A DNA stretch of 64,000 bases from Magnetospirillum sp. SS-4. GTDB taxonomy: Bacteria > Pseudomonadota > Alphaproteobacteria > Rhodospirillales > Magnetospirillaceae. The notes below the pieces were generated by a model, which had not been told where the DNA came from, made no database searches, and saw only the letters and a list, made by a program, of their open reading frames with translations. Positions 1-8,686 of this stretch are shown one piece after another; the first letter of the stretch is position 1, and every line of letters begins with the position of its first letter. The position numbers and the translations under genes are program-made. Location: assembly GCF_902729425.1 (NCBI RefSeq), contig NZ_CACVCH010000051.1, positions 1 through 64,000 of the forward strand, written 5' to 3'.

Positions 1-67
1 CACAAACCGCCTTCAGAGGGAATCCCTTGGATGATTCTGCTCAGGCTGAAACCGCTCTAAATATTTT

Positions 68-838
68 TTAGGGCTTCAGCAGCCTTGGGATCACTTTTTT
101 GTAGGATATGTGTGTTTCACCCAAGTGAACTCCGTGCAAAATCTTATCAATGTCAAAAACATCAATGTAGTATGCGTTGCATAAGTCGCCATAAATTCCA
201 GCCCTTACCACCATACCAGAGAGTGCATTCTTGGTAACATTAAATACAGGAGATCCGCTAACTCCCGTGAGTGAAGAAAATTAATGACTTTCAAATCTAG
301 CAATCGCATGGCGAAGGGTAGTGTCACTTGTTTCTGGGCCGCTGTCTTGCATTTCAAGACAACAATAAACAGGGGCTATTTTTCCATCTATAATTGAGCT
401 TTTTTCCTTTAAGGCTCCGTATACAAATATTTTATCTCGAATGGAGCTTGTCGCGATAGTGCCGCTATTAAATATATAGGCTGTGCCATCGAAAAAATTT
501 GCATCTACGTCATCGCGAAAAGCCACCACGACCACATCGACTATGTCAGAGTCCTTTGCCTCTTCCTCCGGTGAGGTTATATAATAAATTTCACTAATTC
601 CGGCAATTTTGTTGCCATGTTTTCTGTTCGTTATGTTAAGTTCCGCCCAGACAAAATCTCCCCGTACATGGGCGCACGTTATGGCGTAGATTTTGTTGCA
701 ATAATTAACAATGAATCCTGTACCGCCATGGGTGGCGTAAGGCCATTCCTCGCATTCAGTATCAAAAAAAACAAAACGTACCGCCTCAATTATTTCCTGT
801 CGGATAAAAATACCAGATGGCAACATCTGATTGGGCAT
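68..838 (-). pseudogene. trypsin-like serine protease interrupted by one stop codon
   Basis: The reading frame runs from an ATG at 838 (GGAG seven bases upstream) for 185 codons, meets TAA at 281-283, then stays open for 70 more codons to TAA at 68-70. The N-terminal part shows the chymotrypsin-fold start GGTGFIV, the catalytic His in ITCAHV and a candidate Asp in the DSDIVDVVVV stretch. The part after the stop begins with LTGVSGSPVFN, the nucleophile Ser motif. The stop therefore removes the catalytic Ser and leaves an inactive product unless read through. Earlier in-frame starts (GTG 883, ATG 856) are possible. Codon use is AT-rich, unlike the neighbours, suggesting acquisition by transfer. 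Trypsin-like domains occur in phage-defence and island proteins, but the function here is unknown. A sequencing error cannot be excluded. Confidence 0.75.
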
Positions 839-915
839 GGCGGACTCCGAAAGCATAACAATAAGGGCTGGCAAAGTGCGCACCCTGCCAGCCCCGCCCC
901 TCAGAAGGGAAAACG

Positions 916-1122
916 TCAGTTTTCAACGGGCGCATCACGCATGGTGATTCGCTCGCTCACCCATTGATCCACCTCGGACAACAGCCACACGATGCGGCTG
1001 CAGCCAAGCCGTACCCGCTTGGGGAATTTGCCGGCCGTCTCCAGTCGCTGGATGTGCTGGGGTGAGCATGGGATGCCACAGACGGTCCGTAACTCCTTCT
1101 TCGACAAGAGCCGCTTTATCAA
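916..1122 (-). CDS. AlpA-family helix-turn-helix regulator, start disturbed
   Basis: The 68-residue product reads IKRLLSKKELRTVCGI, then IQRLETAGKFPKRVRLG and IVWLLSEVDQWVSERI, the standard layout of small AlpA/MerR-like HTH proteins that control excision or integrase genes in prophages and islands. In this frame only TTG (1122) can start it, and no Shine-Dalgarno sits at a useful distance. An ATG at 1132 has a perfect GGGAG seven bases upstream but lies one base out of frame. Removing one T from the TTT at 1121-1123 would join them into MTRLIKRLLSKKEL, a typical AlpA start. So the gene either uses a weak TTG start or carries a +1 frameshift. It is followed 77 bases downstream by the broken protease on the same strand. 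Confidence 0.7.
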   Translation of the reverse strand: MIKRLLSKKELRTVCGIPCSPQHIQRLETAGKFPKRVRLGCSRIVWLLSEVDQWVSERITMRDAPVEN

Positions 1123-1383
1123 ACCGAGTCATCGGATTTCTCCCTTGCGGGAGGCATCGCGACGCCTCGGTGGAAAAGCCGCACCGGATAGGCCGAAAAA
1201 GCGTATGCCTGTCGCGGACGGGAGTCGAGAGTTTCGCTCGCATTGGTCCATGCCCCGCCCCAGCTTAGGAGGCACAAACCAAGAACGGCAAACCTCGCCT
1301 CCGAGGTGCCCGGGGATTCGGGAGCGTTCCGCTATGCGCCCCGGATTTGAGTCGTGCCCCCGCTTGTGCCCCGAAGGCACTCC

Positions 1384-1423
1384 AAAAAGCATCAAGGCCC
1401 TGGCGGTTACCCGCCAGGGCCTT
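1384..1423 (-). terminator. Rho-independent terminator of tRNA-Lys
   Basis: A perfect 13-bp inverted repeat (1394-1406 and 1411-1423) with a 4-base loop lies nine bases beyond the tRNA 3' end. On the minus strand it is followed by a run of five T (1384-1388). Confidence 0.85.
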
Positions 1424-1431
1424 GAGAAATT

Positions 1432-1507
<76 letters not shown>

Positions 1508-1551
1508 GCAGTGCCTGCCATGGAGGCTGGAACCCCCCGGCAGAGGGCGGC

Positions 1552-1580
1552 TTTATATGTCGTTCGGACCGAGGGCGCAA
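1552..1580 (-). promoter_or_regulatory. sigma70-type promoter of tRNA-Lys
   Basis: On the minus strand TTGCGC (1580-1575) and TATAAA (1557-1552) are separated by exactly 17 bases, about 45 bases before the mature tRNA 5' end. Confidence 0.6.
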
Positions 1581-1620
1581 GGGGAAAATTCACGCCTCCG
1601 CGACGGCGTTCGTCTCCTCT

Positions 1621-1648
1621 TTGCAACCGGTCTCTCCCGGCGTACAAC
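1621..1648 (+). promoter_or_regulatory. candidate promoter of the TrpB-like gene
   Basis: TTGCAA (1621-1626) and TACAAC (1643-1648) are spaced 16 bases apart and end about 42 bases before the start codon at 1691. No other promoter candidate is visible in the 183-base gap. Confidence 0.4.
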
Positions 1649-1690
1649 TGCGGTCTGACAATACCCAGCCAAACCGGGGGAGCGTGGGAG

Positions 1691-3049
1691 ATGAGCGAGA
1701 GCACGAAGTATCTGCTGCCGGAGGACCGGCTGCCCAAGGCCTGGTACAACCTGAACGCCGACCTGCCGGTACCGGTGCCGCCGCCGCTTCATCCCGGCAC
1801 CGGCCAGCCCATCGGCCCTGACGACCTCGCCCCCATCTTTCCCATGGCGGTGATCGCCCAGGAGGTGACCACCGAACGCTGGGTCGAGATTCCCGAGCCG
1901 GTGCGCGACGTCTACAAGCTGTGGCGGCCGTCGCCGCTGGTCCGCGCCCGGCGGCTGGAAAAGGCGCTGGGCACCCCGGCCCGGATCTATTTCAAGTACG
2001 AGGGCGTCAGCCCGGCCGGCAGCCACAAGCCCAACACCTCGGTGCCGCAGGCCTTCTACAACAAGCAGGAAGGCGTCAAGCGGCTGTCGACCGAAACCGG
2101 CGCCGGCCAGTGGGGCTCGTCGCTGGCCTTCGCCGGCTCGCTGTTCGGGCTGGAGGTCGAGGTCTTCATGGTCAAGATTTCCTACAACCAGAAGCCCTAT
2201 CGCCGCGCCCTGATGGAAACCTACGGCGCCACCTGCGTCGCCAGTCCGTCGACTCTGACCAATGCCGGCCGCGCCATCCTGGAGAAGGACCCCGAGTCCA
2301 GCGGCTCGCTGGGCATCGCCATCTCGGAGGCGGTCGAGGTCGCCGCGTCGCGCGACGACACCAAATACGCGCTGGGCAGCGTGCTGAACCACGTCTGCCT
2401 GCACCAGACGGTGATCGGCGAGGAAGCGATGATGCAGATGGAGATGGCCGGCGACCAGCCCGACATCGTCATCGCCTGCACCGGCGGCGGCTCCAACTTC
2501 GCCGGCCTCGCCTTCCCCTATATCCGCGAGAACCTGAAGGGAGCCAAGGTCCGGGTGATCGGCGTCGAGCCGGCGTCGTGCCCGACCCTGACCAAGGGCG
2601 TCTACGCCTATGATTTCGGCGACACCGGCCACCTGACCCCGCTGGTCAAGATGCACACCCTGGGGTCCACCTTCATGCCGCCGGGCTCGCACGCCGGCGG
2701 GCTGCGCTATCACGGCATGGCCCCCATGGTCAGCCACGTCAAGGACCAGGGACTGATGGAGGCCAGGGCCTATCACCAGACCGAATGCTTCGCCGCCGCG
2801 GTGCAGTTCGCCCGCGCCGAGGGCATCGTGCCGGCGCCGGAATCGTCGCACGCCGTCAAGGCCGCCATCGACGAGGCCCTGCGGCTCAAGGCCGAGGGCA
2901 AGACCGAGACCATCTTGTTCAACCTGTCGGGACACGGCCATTTCGACATGCAGGCCTATACCGACTATTTCGCCGGCAACCTGAAGGACAATACCTACGA
3001 CCAGTCGGCGCTGGACGCCGCCCTGGCCGAATTGCCCAAGATCGGCTGA
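1691..3049 (+). CDS. trpB2: TrpB-like PLP enzyme (TrpB2 type)
   Basis: The 452-residue protein is a fold-type II pyridoxal-phosphate enzyme of the TrpB2 family, longer than canonical TrpB (~400) and lacking an adjacent trpA. TrpB2 enzymes condense indole or related donors with serine or phosphoserine; the in vivo substrate here is not evident. The PLP lysine is Lys113 in SPAGSHKPNTS. The ETGAGQWGSSLAF loop and the glycine-rich phosphate-binding CTGGGSNFAGL are intact. The ATG at 1691 follows GGGAG; the frame stays open further upstream through the tRNA region, but that extension has no coding character. The next gene is an asparagine synthase, so an amino-acid role fits. Confidence 0.9.
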   Translation: MSESTKYLLPEDRLPKAWYNLNADLPVPVPPPLHPGTGQPIGPDDLAPIFPMAVIAQEVTTERWVEIPEPVRDVYKLWRPSPLVRARRLEKALGTPARIYFKYEGVSPAGSHKPNTSVPQAFYNKQEGVKRLSTETGAGQWGSSLAFAGSLFGLEVEVFMVKISYNQKPYRRALMETYGATCVASPSTLTNAGRAILEKDPESSGSLGIAISEAVEVAASRDDTKYALGSVLNHVCLHQTVIGEEAMMQMEMAGDQPDIVIACTGGGSNFAGLAFPYIRENLKGAKVRVIGVEPASCPTLTKGVYAYDFGDTGHLTPLVKMHTLGSTFMPPGSHAGGLRYHGMAPMVSHVKDQGLMEARAYHQTECFAAAVQFARAEGIVPAPESSHAVKAAIDEALRLKAEGKTETILFNLSGHGHFDMQAYTDYFAGNLKDNTYDQSALDAALAELPKIG

Positions 3050-3057
3050 CCGGACAC

Positions 3058-3083
3058 GGGGGAGGACGGACCGGCCGTCCTCC
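3058..3083 (+). terminator. possible hairpin after the TrpB-like gene
   Basis: A 9-bp perfect stem (3061-3069 with 3075-3083) starts 11 bases after the stop codon. A pyrimidine-rich tract follows, but no run of T, so termination is uncertain. Confidence 0.3.
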
Positions 3084-3132
3084 TCCCCCCTCTCTCTTCC
3101 CCCCTTCCCAATTCCCTCCCGGAACGTCTCCC

Positions 3133-4890
3133 ATGTGCGGTATCGCCGGCCTGATGACCGTCAACGCCGCCCCCGACGAGGGCGTGCTCGACCGGCTGGC
3201 CGAGGCGCTGGCCCATCGCGGTCCCGACGGGCGCGGCCGTCACCTTTCCGGCAATGTCGCCATGGTGCAGAACCGTCTGTCCATCATCGACCTGGAAGGC
3301 GGCCGCCAGCCCATCGTCGACGGCGAGGGCCGGGCCATCGTCGCCAACGGCGAGGTCTACAACTACCTGGAACTGAAATCGGACATGCCGGGACAGGCGT
3401 TCGCCACCGGCTCGGACTGCGAACCGCCGCTGCACCTTTATGCCCACCGGGGAACCGGATTCGCCCGCAGCCTGCGCGGCATGTACGCCATCGCCATCCA
3501 CGACCCCGCCCGCGGACGGCTGGTGCTGACCCGCGACCCGTTCGGAATCAAGCCGCTCTATCTGGCGGAATCCCATCCCGGCCTGGCCTTCGCCTCGGAA
3601 CCGCAGGCGCTGGTCCGGGCCGGACTGGTCAAGCCGGAGATCGACCCCCGGGCGCGGGCCGAACTGCTGCAACTGCAATTCACCACCGGACAGGCCACTA
3701 TATTCAAAGGCATCCGCCGCATGGCGCCGGGCGAGACGGTGGTGGCCGAGCAGGGCTGCGTCCAGGACAGCCGCCGCCTTGCCGCCCTGCCGGCCGGCGC
3801 CCCCGAACCGGGCGGCATGGACGATCTGCTGGATCGCCTCGACGACGTCCTGACCGAATCGGTGGGCCTGCACCAGCGATCCGACGTGCCCTATGGCATG
3901 TTCCTGTCGGGCGGCATCGATTCCTCGGTGGTGCTGGCGCTGATGGCGCGGCTCAACCCTCGCGGGGTTCTGGCCTATACCGCCGGCTTTCCCGGAACCC
4001 AGGCCCATGACGAGCGCGAGCACGCCCGCGAACTGGCCCGCGCCACCGGCGCCCGCCATGTGGAGGTGGAATTCGGCGAGGCCGATTTCTGGTCGCTGCT
4101 GCCCCGCGTCGCCGCCTGCATGGACGACCCCGCCGCCGATTACGCCTGCCTTCCCACCTACAAGCTGGCCGCCGAGGCCGCCAAGGACGTCAAGGTCATC
4201 CTGTCGGGCGAGGGCGGCGACGAATTGTTCGCCGGCTATGGCCGCTATCGCCACGCCATGCGGCCGTGGCCGTTCGCCAAGCCCATGCGGCGGGGCGGCA
4301 CCTTCGACGGCCTGGACGTGCTGCGCGACGGCGTCGCCCATGGCTGGCGCGACGGCATCCAGGCGGCGGAGCGGGCCGAGGCCGCCACCGGCCGCTCGGC
4401 GCTGCAACGGGCCCAGGCCGTCGATATCGCCGACTGGCTGCCCAACGACCTTCTGACCAAGGCCGACCGCTGCCTGATGGCCAACGGCATCGAGGGACGG
4501 GTCCCGTTCCTCGACCCGGTGGTCGCGGCCCTGGCCTTCCGCCTGCCTGACCATCTGAAGGTGCGCAAGGGGCTGGGCAAGTGGCTGCTGAGAAAATGGC
4601 TGGAAACCGCCCTGCCCGCCGCCCGCCCATTCGAAAGGAAGCGGGGATTCACCGTGCCGGTGGCGGAATGGATCGCCGCCCGCCCCGAGGTCGGGCAACT
4701 GGTCGCCGCCCAGCCCGGCATCGCCGAGATCTGCCGCCCCGGCCGGGTCGAGGCGCTGTTCCGGTCCGGCTCGAAGGATGCCGGCTTCGCCTGCTGGACC
4801 TTGCTGTTCTTCGCGTTGTGGCATAGGCGCCACATGCTCGGAAAGATGCCTCAAGGGGATGTTTTTTCCGAACTGGCTGATAAGGTATGA
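3133..4890 (+). CDS. asnB: asparagine synthase (glutamine-hydrolysing)
   Basis: The 585-residue product has the class II glutamine amidotransferase layout. Cys2 follows the initiator Met (MCGIAGL), where processing would expose the nucleophile, and HRGPDG and NGEVYNY follow. The second half is the ATP-pyrophosphatase synthetase domain with the PP-loop SGGIDSSVV near residue 260 and SGEGGDELFAGYGRY. It converts aspartate, glutamine and ATP to asparagine, or amidates another carboxylate as many AsnB paralogues do. The start is fixed by the required N-terminal Cys. The stop lies 26 bases before the next gene. This short AsnB-like form could serve a specialised amidation, so the exact substrate is less certain than the family. 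Confidence 0.9.
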   Translation: MCGIAGLMTVNAAPDEGVLDRLAEALAHRGPDGRGRHLSGNVAMVQNRLSIIDLEGGRQPIVDGEGRAIVANGEVYNYLELKSDMPGQAFATGSDCEPPLHLYAHRGTGFARSLRGMYAIAIHDPARGRLVLTRDPFGIKPLYLAESHPGLAFASEPQALVRAGLVKPEIDPRARAELLQLQFTTGQATIFKGIRRMAPGETVVAEQGCVQDSRRLAALPAGAPEPGGMDDLLDRLDDVLTESVGLHQRSDVPYGMFLSGGIDSSVVLALMARLNPRGVLAYTAGFPGTQAHDEREHARELARATGARHVEVEFGEADFWSLLPRVAACMDDPAADYACLPTYKLAAEAAKDVKVILSGEGGDELFAGYGRYRHAMRPWPFAKPMRRGGTFDGLDVLRDGVAHGWRDGIQAAERAEAATGRSALQRAQAVDIADWLPNDLLTKADRCLMANGIEGRVPFLDPVVAALAFRLPDHLKVRKGLGKWLLRKWLETALPAARPFERKRGFTVPVAEWIAARPEVGQLVAAQPGIAEICRPGRVEALFRSGSKDAGFACWTLLFFALWHRRHMLGKMPQGDVFSELADKV

Positions 4891-4916
4891 TCATCATCAG
4901 TCCGGCGGAGAGCCCG

Positions 4917-6242
4917 ATGACCTATGACCTGATCCTGCGCCACGGCGCCCTTGTCACCCCCAACGGCACCGAACGCGCCGACATCGGCGTGCGGGGCGGC
5001 CGCATCGCCACCATCGGCGACCTGACCCACGGCGTCACCGCCGAGGAGATCGACGCACGCGGCCTGACCGTGCTGCCCGGCGTCATCGACACCCAGGTCC
5101 ATTTCCGCGAGCCGGGACTGGAGCACAAGGAGGACCTGGCGTCCGGGACCGCCGGCGCCGCCCAGGGCGGCGTCGTCGCCGTCTTCGAGATGCCCAACAC
5201 CAAGCCGTCCACCACCACCGCCGAGGCCATCGCCGACAAGCTGGCCCGCGCCAGGGGCCGCGCCTGGGTCGACCATGCCTTCTTCCTGGGCGCCGCCGCC
5301 GACAACGTCGCCCGACTGGCCGAGTGGGAACGGATGCCCGGCTGCGCCGGCGTCAAGGTGTTCATGGGGTCCTCCACCGGCTCGCTGCTGGTGGCCGACG
5401 ACGAAACGCTGGAGGCGGTGCTGCGCCAGGGATTCAGGCGCGTCGCCGTTCATTGCGAGGACGAGGGCCGGCTGGCCGAGCGGAAGCATCTTGCCGACAA
5501 GGCCGGCCATCCCCGCGCCCACGACCAGTGGCGCGACGCCGAGACGGCGCTGCTGGCGACGCGGCGGCTGGTCCGGCTGGCGGAATCGGCGCGGCGGCGC
5601 GTCCATGTGCTGCACGTCACCACCGCCGAGGAGATGGCGTTCCTGTCCGAGCACAAGGACCTGGCCACGGTCGAGACCACGCCGCAGCACCTGACCCTGG
5701 CGGCGCCGGAATGCTACGAGCGGCTGGGCACCTACGCCCAGATGAATCCGCCCATCCGCGACGCCCGCCACCGCGACGCCCTGTGGCAGGCCATCGCCGA
5801 CGGCGTGGTGGACGTGCTGGGATCGGACCACGCGCCGCACACCCGCGACGAGAAGGACAAGCCCTATCCGCAAAGCCCGTCGGGCATGACCGGCGTCCAG
5901 ACCCTGGTTCCCCTCATGCTCGACCATGTCAAGCAAGGCCGCCTCAGCCTGGAACGCTTCATCGACCTGACCAGCGCCGGCCCGGCCCGCGTCTACAACA
6001 TCGCCGGCAAGGGCCGCATCGCCCTCGGCTACGACGCCGATTTCACCGTGGTCGACATGAAGGCGGAACGGACCATCACCAACGCCTGGATCGAAAGCCG
6101 CTGCGGCTGGACGCCGTTCGACGGCAAGCGGGTCACCGGCTGGCCGGTGGCGACCATCGTCAGGGGCCGCGTCGTGATGCGCGACGGCCAGTTGCTGGGC
6201 AGCCCGGCCGGCGAACCGGTCCGCTTCCAGGAGAGTCGGTAG
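4917..6242 (+). CDS. dihydroorotase / cyclic amidohydrolase family protein
   Basis: The 441-residue amidohydrolase-fold protein resembles class I dihydroorotase (pyrimidine synthesis: carbamoyl-aspartate to dihydroorotate). Recognisable elements are PGVIDTQVHFREPG, the lysine candidate for carboxylation in GVKVFMGSSTGS, VAVHCEDEG, VLHVTTAEE and the catalytic Asp in LGSDHAPH. The first residue of the usual metal-binding H-x-H is Gln60 here (Q-V-H), so one metal ligand is missing. Such variants exist in alphaproteobacteria and may have a different activity. The ATG at 4917 has GGAG six bases upstream and is preferred over the ATG at 4887, which overlaps the asnB stop and has no such site. A histidine kinase follows after four bases. 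Confidence 0.8.
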   Translation: MTYDLILRHGALVTPNGTERADIGVRGGRIATIGDLTHGVTAEEIDARGLTVLPGVIDTQVHFREPGLEHKEDLASGTAGAAQGGVVAVFEMPNTKPSTTTAEAIADKLARARGRAWVDHAFFLGAAADNVARLAEWERMPGCAGVKVFMGSSTGSLLVADDETLEAVLRQGFRRVAVHCEDEGRLAERKHLADKAGHPRAHDQWRDAETALLATRRLVRLAESARRRVHVLHVTTAEEMAFLSEHKDLATVETTPQHLTLAAPECYERLGTYAQMNPPIRDARHRDALWQAIADGVVDVLGSDHAPHTRDEKDKPYPQSPSGMTGVQTLVPLMLDHVKQGRLSLERFIDLTSAGPARVYNIAGKGRIALGYDADFTVVDMKAERTITNAWIESRCGWTPFDGKRVTGWPVATIVRGRVVMRDGQLLGSPAGEPVRFQESR

Positions 6243-6246
6243 CGGC

Positions 6247-8313
6247 ATGCCCCACCGCCTCACCAACCGCAGGCTGGTGATCGGGTTGCTGGGGGCGCTG
6301 CTGCTGGCGCTGTGGGGATTCGTCGCCTACTGGTCGTGGTCGCAACGCCAGCACGTCATGCAAACCAGCACGGTGCTGCTGGAACAGTTGACCAGCGCGG
6401 TCGAGGAACAGACCATCCGCCTGTTCAAGCAGGCGGAAATATCGCTGGAGGTCTCGCGGCTGTGGATGGGCGACCATCCCAACCTCGACCCGGGCGAGGC
6501 CCCCGCCTTCATCGCCCTGGTGGACCGGCTGCGCCTGATCTCGGAGGGATTGCTGGACCTGCGCATGGTCAACCGGGCGGGCGGTCTCCACTACATCCCC
6601 AAGCGCGGCCCCAGGCCGCTGGCCGATGTCAGCGACCGCGACTATTTCAAGGCCCAGTCCGACCCCACCAGCCGCGGCTTCTTCGTCGGCGATCCGGTGA
6701 TCAGCCGGGTTACCGGCAAGTGGGGCATTCCGGTCTCCATTCCCATCGACAAGGGCGGCGGCAACATCGGCGTGCTGTTCGCCGCCATGGAACTGGACCG
6801 CATCGCCCGCACCTTCGAGGCGGAACGCCTGAAGCCGGATGGCGCCATCTCGATCATGCGGACCGACGGCACCTTCCTGTTCCGGGTTCCGGCCGGACAG
6901 AACATCATCGGCCGTTCCATCGCCGGCACGCCGTCGTGGGACAACCATATTTCCGTGGCCTTGCGCGGCACCTACTACTCGGACGGCACCGCCGTCGGCA
7001 CGCCGCCCAAGCTGGTCTCGTTCGCGAGGCTGCGGGACTATCCGCTGTACGTCACCGTCACCGCCGAGGTCGAGGACCTCCTGCATCCCTGGCGGCGCGA
7101 AACCTATACCCTGGTGACGATGGCGGCCCTGGTCACCCTGGCCAGCATGGCCTTCGCCGCCTTCCTGCTGCGGGCCATGAAGGCGGAGGAACGCGCCCAG
7201 CGGGAAACCCAGCGCGCCCACCGCGACGCCGAGCTGATCCTGTCCTCGGCGGGCGAGGGAATCTGCGGCATCGATGCCGACGGCCGGGTCGGCTTCATCA
7301 ATCCAGCGGCCCGGCGGATGCTGGGCTGGGAACGCATAGACCCCATCGGCCGTTCACTGCACCAATCCATTCATCACAGCTATTCCGACGGCACCCCCTG
7401 CCACGAGACGGACTGCCCGGTCACCCTGACCCTGGCGGACGGCCAGACCCGCGAGATCGCCGGCGACACCTTCTGGCGAAACGACGGCAGCAATTTCCCG
7501 GTCGAGCTGATCGTTACCGGCGTCATCGACGAAAACGGCATCAACGGCGCCGTGCTGGTGTTCCGCGACATCACCCAGCGCCTGGAGACCGAGCACGCCT
7601 TGATGGCCCAGGCCGACGAGTTGGCCCGCTCCAACGCCGACCTTGAACAGTTCGCCTACGTGGCCTCCCACGACCTGCGTGAACCGCTGCGGCAGGTTGC
7701 CAGCTATGTCTCGCTGCTGGAACGGCGCTACGGCGAGCGGCTGGACGAGGACGGCATCGAATTCATCCGTTTCGCCCGCGACGGCGCCAAGCGCATGAAC
7801 CAGTTGATCATCGACCTGCTCGAATTCTCGCGCATCGGCCACCAGTCCCAGGCAGAGGAGACGGTTCCGCTGGACGACGCGGTGGATCAGGCCATCTCGA
7901 ATCTGGCGCCGCATATCGCCGAATCCGCCGCGTCGGTCGAGCGGAGCAACCACCTGCCGGTCATCCGCGCCGTTCGGGAAGACATGATCCGGCTGTTTCA
8001 GAACCTGATCGGCAACGCCCTGAAATACCGCGACTCAACCCGTTCGCCGGTGGTGCGGATCAGCGCGCGCCTGGAGGAAACCGACTGGGTGATCGAGGTT
8101 TCCGACAATGGCATCGGCATCTCGCCCGAATATCACGACAAGATTTTCGGAATCTTCCAGCGCCTGCATACCCGCGACAAGTTCGACGGCACCGGCATCG
8201 GGCTGGCCATCTGCAAGAAGATCATCGAACGCCTGGGCGGCCGCATCCGGCTCCACTCCATTCCGGGCCAGGGCAGCAGCTTCCACATCGTCCTGCCCCG
8301 GACCCTGGCTTGA
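6247..8313 (+). CDS. membrane sensor histidine kinase with periplasmic sensor and PAS domain
   Basis: The 688 residues run: TM1 (about 9-29), a ~255-residue periplasmic region of dCache type (it contains DVSDRDYFKAQ and GFFVGDPV), TM2 (about 286-306), a PAS domain (about 325-445), a short coiled linker, HisKA with phospho-acceptor His475 in YVASHDLREPL, and HATPase_c with NLIGNALKYRD, DNGIGISPEY and GTGIGLAICKKI. It autophosphorylates on ligand binding; the ligand is unknown. The HisKA/ATPase type is the phytochrome-like subgroup. No response regulator is adjacent, so its partner is elsewhere. It starts four bases after the dihydroorotase-like gene and is probably co-transcribed. Confidence 0.88.
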   Translation: MPHRLTNRRLVIGLLGALLLALWGFVAYWSWSQRQHVMQTSTVLLEQLTSAVEEQTIRLFKQAEISLEVSRLWMGDHPNLDPGEAPAFIALVDRLRLISEGLLDLRMVNRAGGLHYIPKRGPRPLADVSDRDYFKAQSDPTSRGFFVGDPVISRVTGKWGIPVSIPIDKGGGNIGVLFAAMELDRIARTFEAERLKPDGAISIMRTDGTFLFRVPAGQNIIGRSIAGTPSWDNHISVALRGTYYSDGTAVGTPPKLVSFARLRDYPLYVTVTAEVEDLLHPWRRETYTLVTMAALVTLASMAFAAFLLRAMKAEERAQRETQRAHRDAELILSSAGEGICGIDADGRVGFINPAARRMLGWERIDPIGRSLHQSIHHSYSDGTPCHETDCPVTLTLADGQTREIAGDTFWRNDGSNFPVELIVTGVIDENGINGAVLVFRDITQRLETEHALMAQADELARSNADLEQFAYVASHDLREPLRQVASYVSLLERRYGERLDEDGIEFIRFARDGAKRMNQLIIDLLEFSRIGHQSQAEETVPLDDAVDQAISNLAPHIAESAASVERSNHLPVIRAVREDMIRLFQNLIGNALKYRDSTRSPVVRISARLEETDWVIEVSDNGIGISPEYHDKIFGIFQRLHTRDKFDGTGIGLAICKKIIERLGGRIRLHSIPGQGSSFHIVLPRTLA

Positions 8314-8380
8314 TCGCCATCAAGCGCTTCATCCCCGCCGAAGGGTAGACTCGGACCATCTCATTCGGGAAGAGGCCATC

Positions 8381-8686
8381 ATGATCACCGAGGACGACAT
8401 CTTCGAGGCGCTGCGCCAGGTCATCGACCCCGATATCGGCGTCAACATCGTCGATCTCGGGCTGGTGGAACGGGTCGCCATCGCGCCCGAGGGCATCTAT
8501 GTCGACCTGATCATGACGACGCCGGCCTGCCCGCAAAGCGGCTACATCGCCGACGAATCGGAACGGGCGGTGCGAAGCGCCTGCAAGGACGCGCATCCGG
8601 TCAGCGTCCAGGTGGTGGACTCGCCGTTCTGGCAGCCCGACCGCATGTCGGACTCCGCCAAGAAGATCATGGGCTGGCCCGGCTGA
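8381..8686 (+). CDS. DUF59/MIP18-family Fe-S assembly factor
   Basis: This 101-residue protein is a complete MIP18-like domain: IFEALRQVIDPDIGVNIVDLGLV at the start and MTTPACPQSGYI with the conserved Cys in the middle. Relatives (SufT, PaaD-like) help mature iron-sulfur or other metal centres. It overlaps the start of the next membrane-protein gene by one base (TGATG), so the two are translationally coupled. In other bacteria a similar pairing sits with nitrogen-oxide genes, but none are here. Confidence 0.82.
   Translation: MITEDDIFEALRQVIDPDIGVNIVDLGLVERVAIAPEGIYVDLIMTTPACPQSGYIADESERAVRSACKDAHPVSVQVVDSPFWQPDRMSDSAKKIMGWPG

Larger units (their letters stand above)
1..1431. mobile_element. 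edge of a decayed integrated element abutting tRNA-Lys
   Basis: The first ~880 bases are visibly AT-richer than everything after the tRNA. The stretch carries only a trypsin-like protease with a nonsense codon and an AlpA-type regulator, both typical accessory-island cargo, and ends exactly at the 3' end of a tRNA gene, the usual target of tyrosine integrases. No integrase is visible and no second copy of the tRNA 3' end occurs in the window, so the far end must lie before base 1 or has been lost. Bases 1-67 hold nothing recognisable. Bases 1123-1383 contain no credible gene. The exact boundary is an inference. Confidence 0.5.

Noticed and set aside
617-967. 116-codon open frame across the broken protease and AlpA genes
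   Set aside because: No ribosome site or family, and it lies antisense to two recognisable frames.
2995-4854. 619-codon open frame opposite asnB
   Set aside because: Antisense shadow; asnB has intact catalytic residues and a proper N-terminus.
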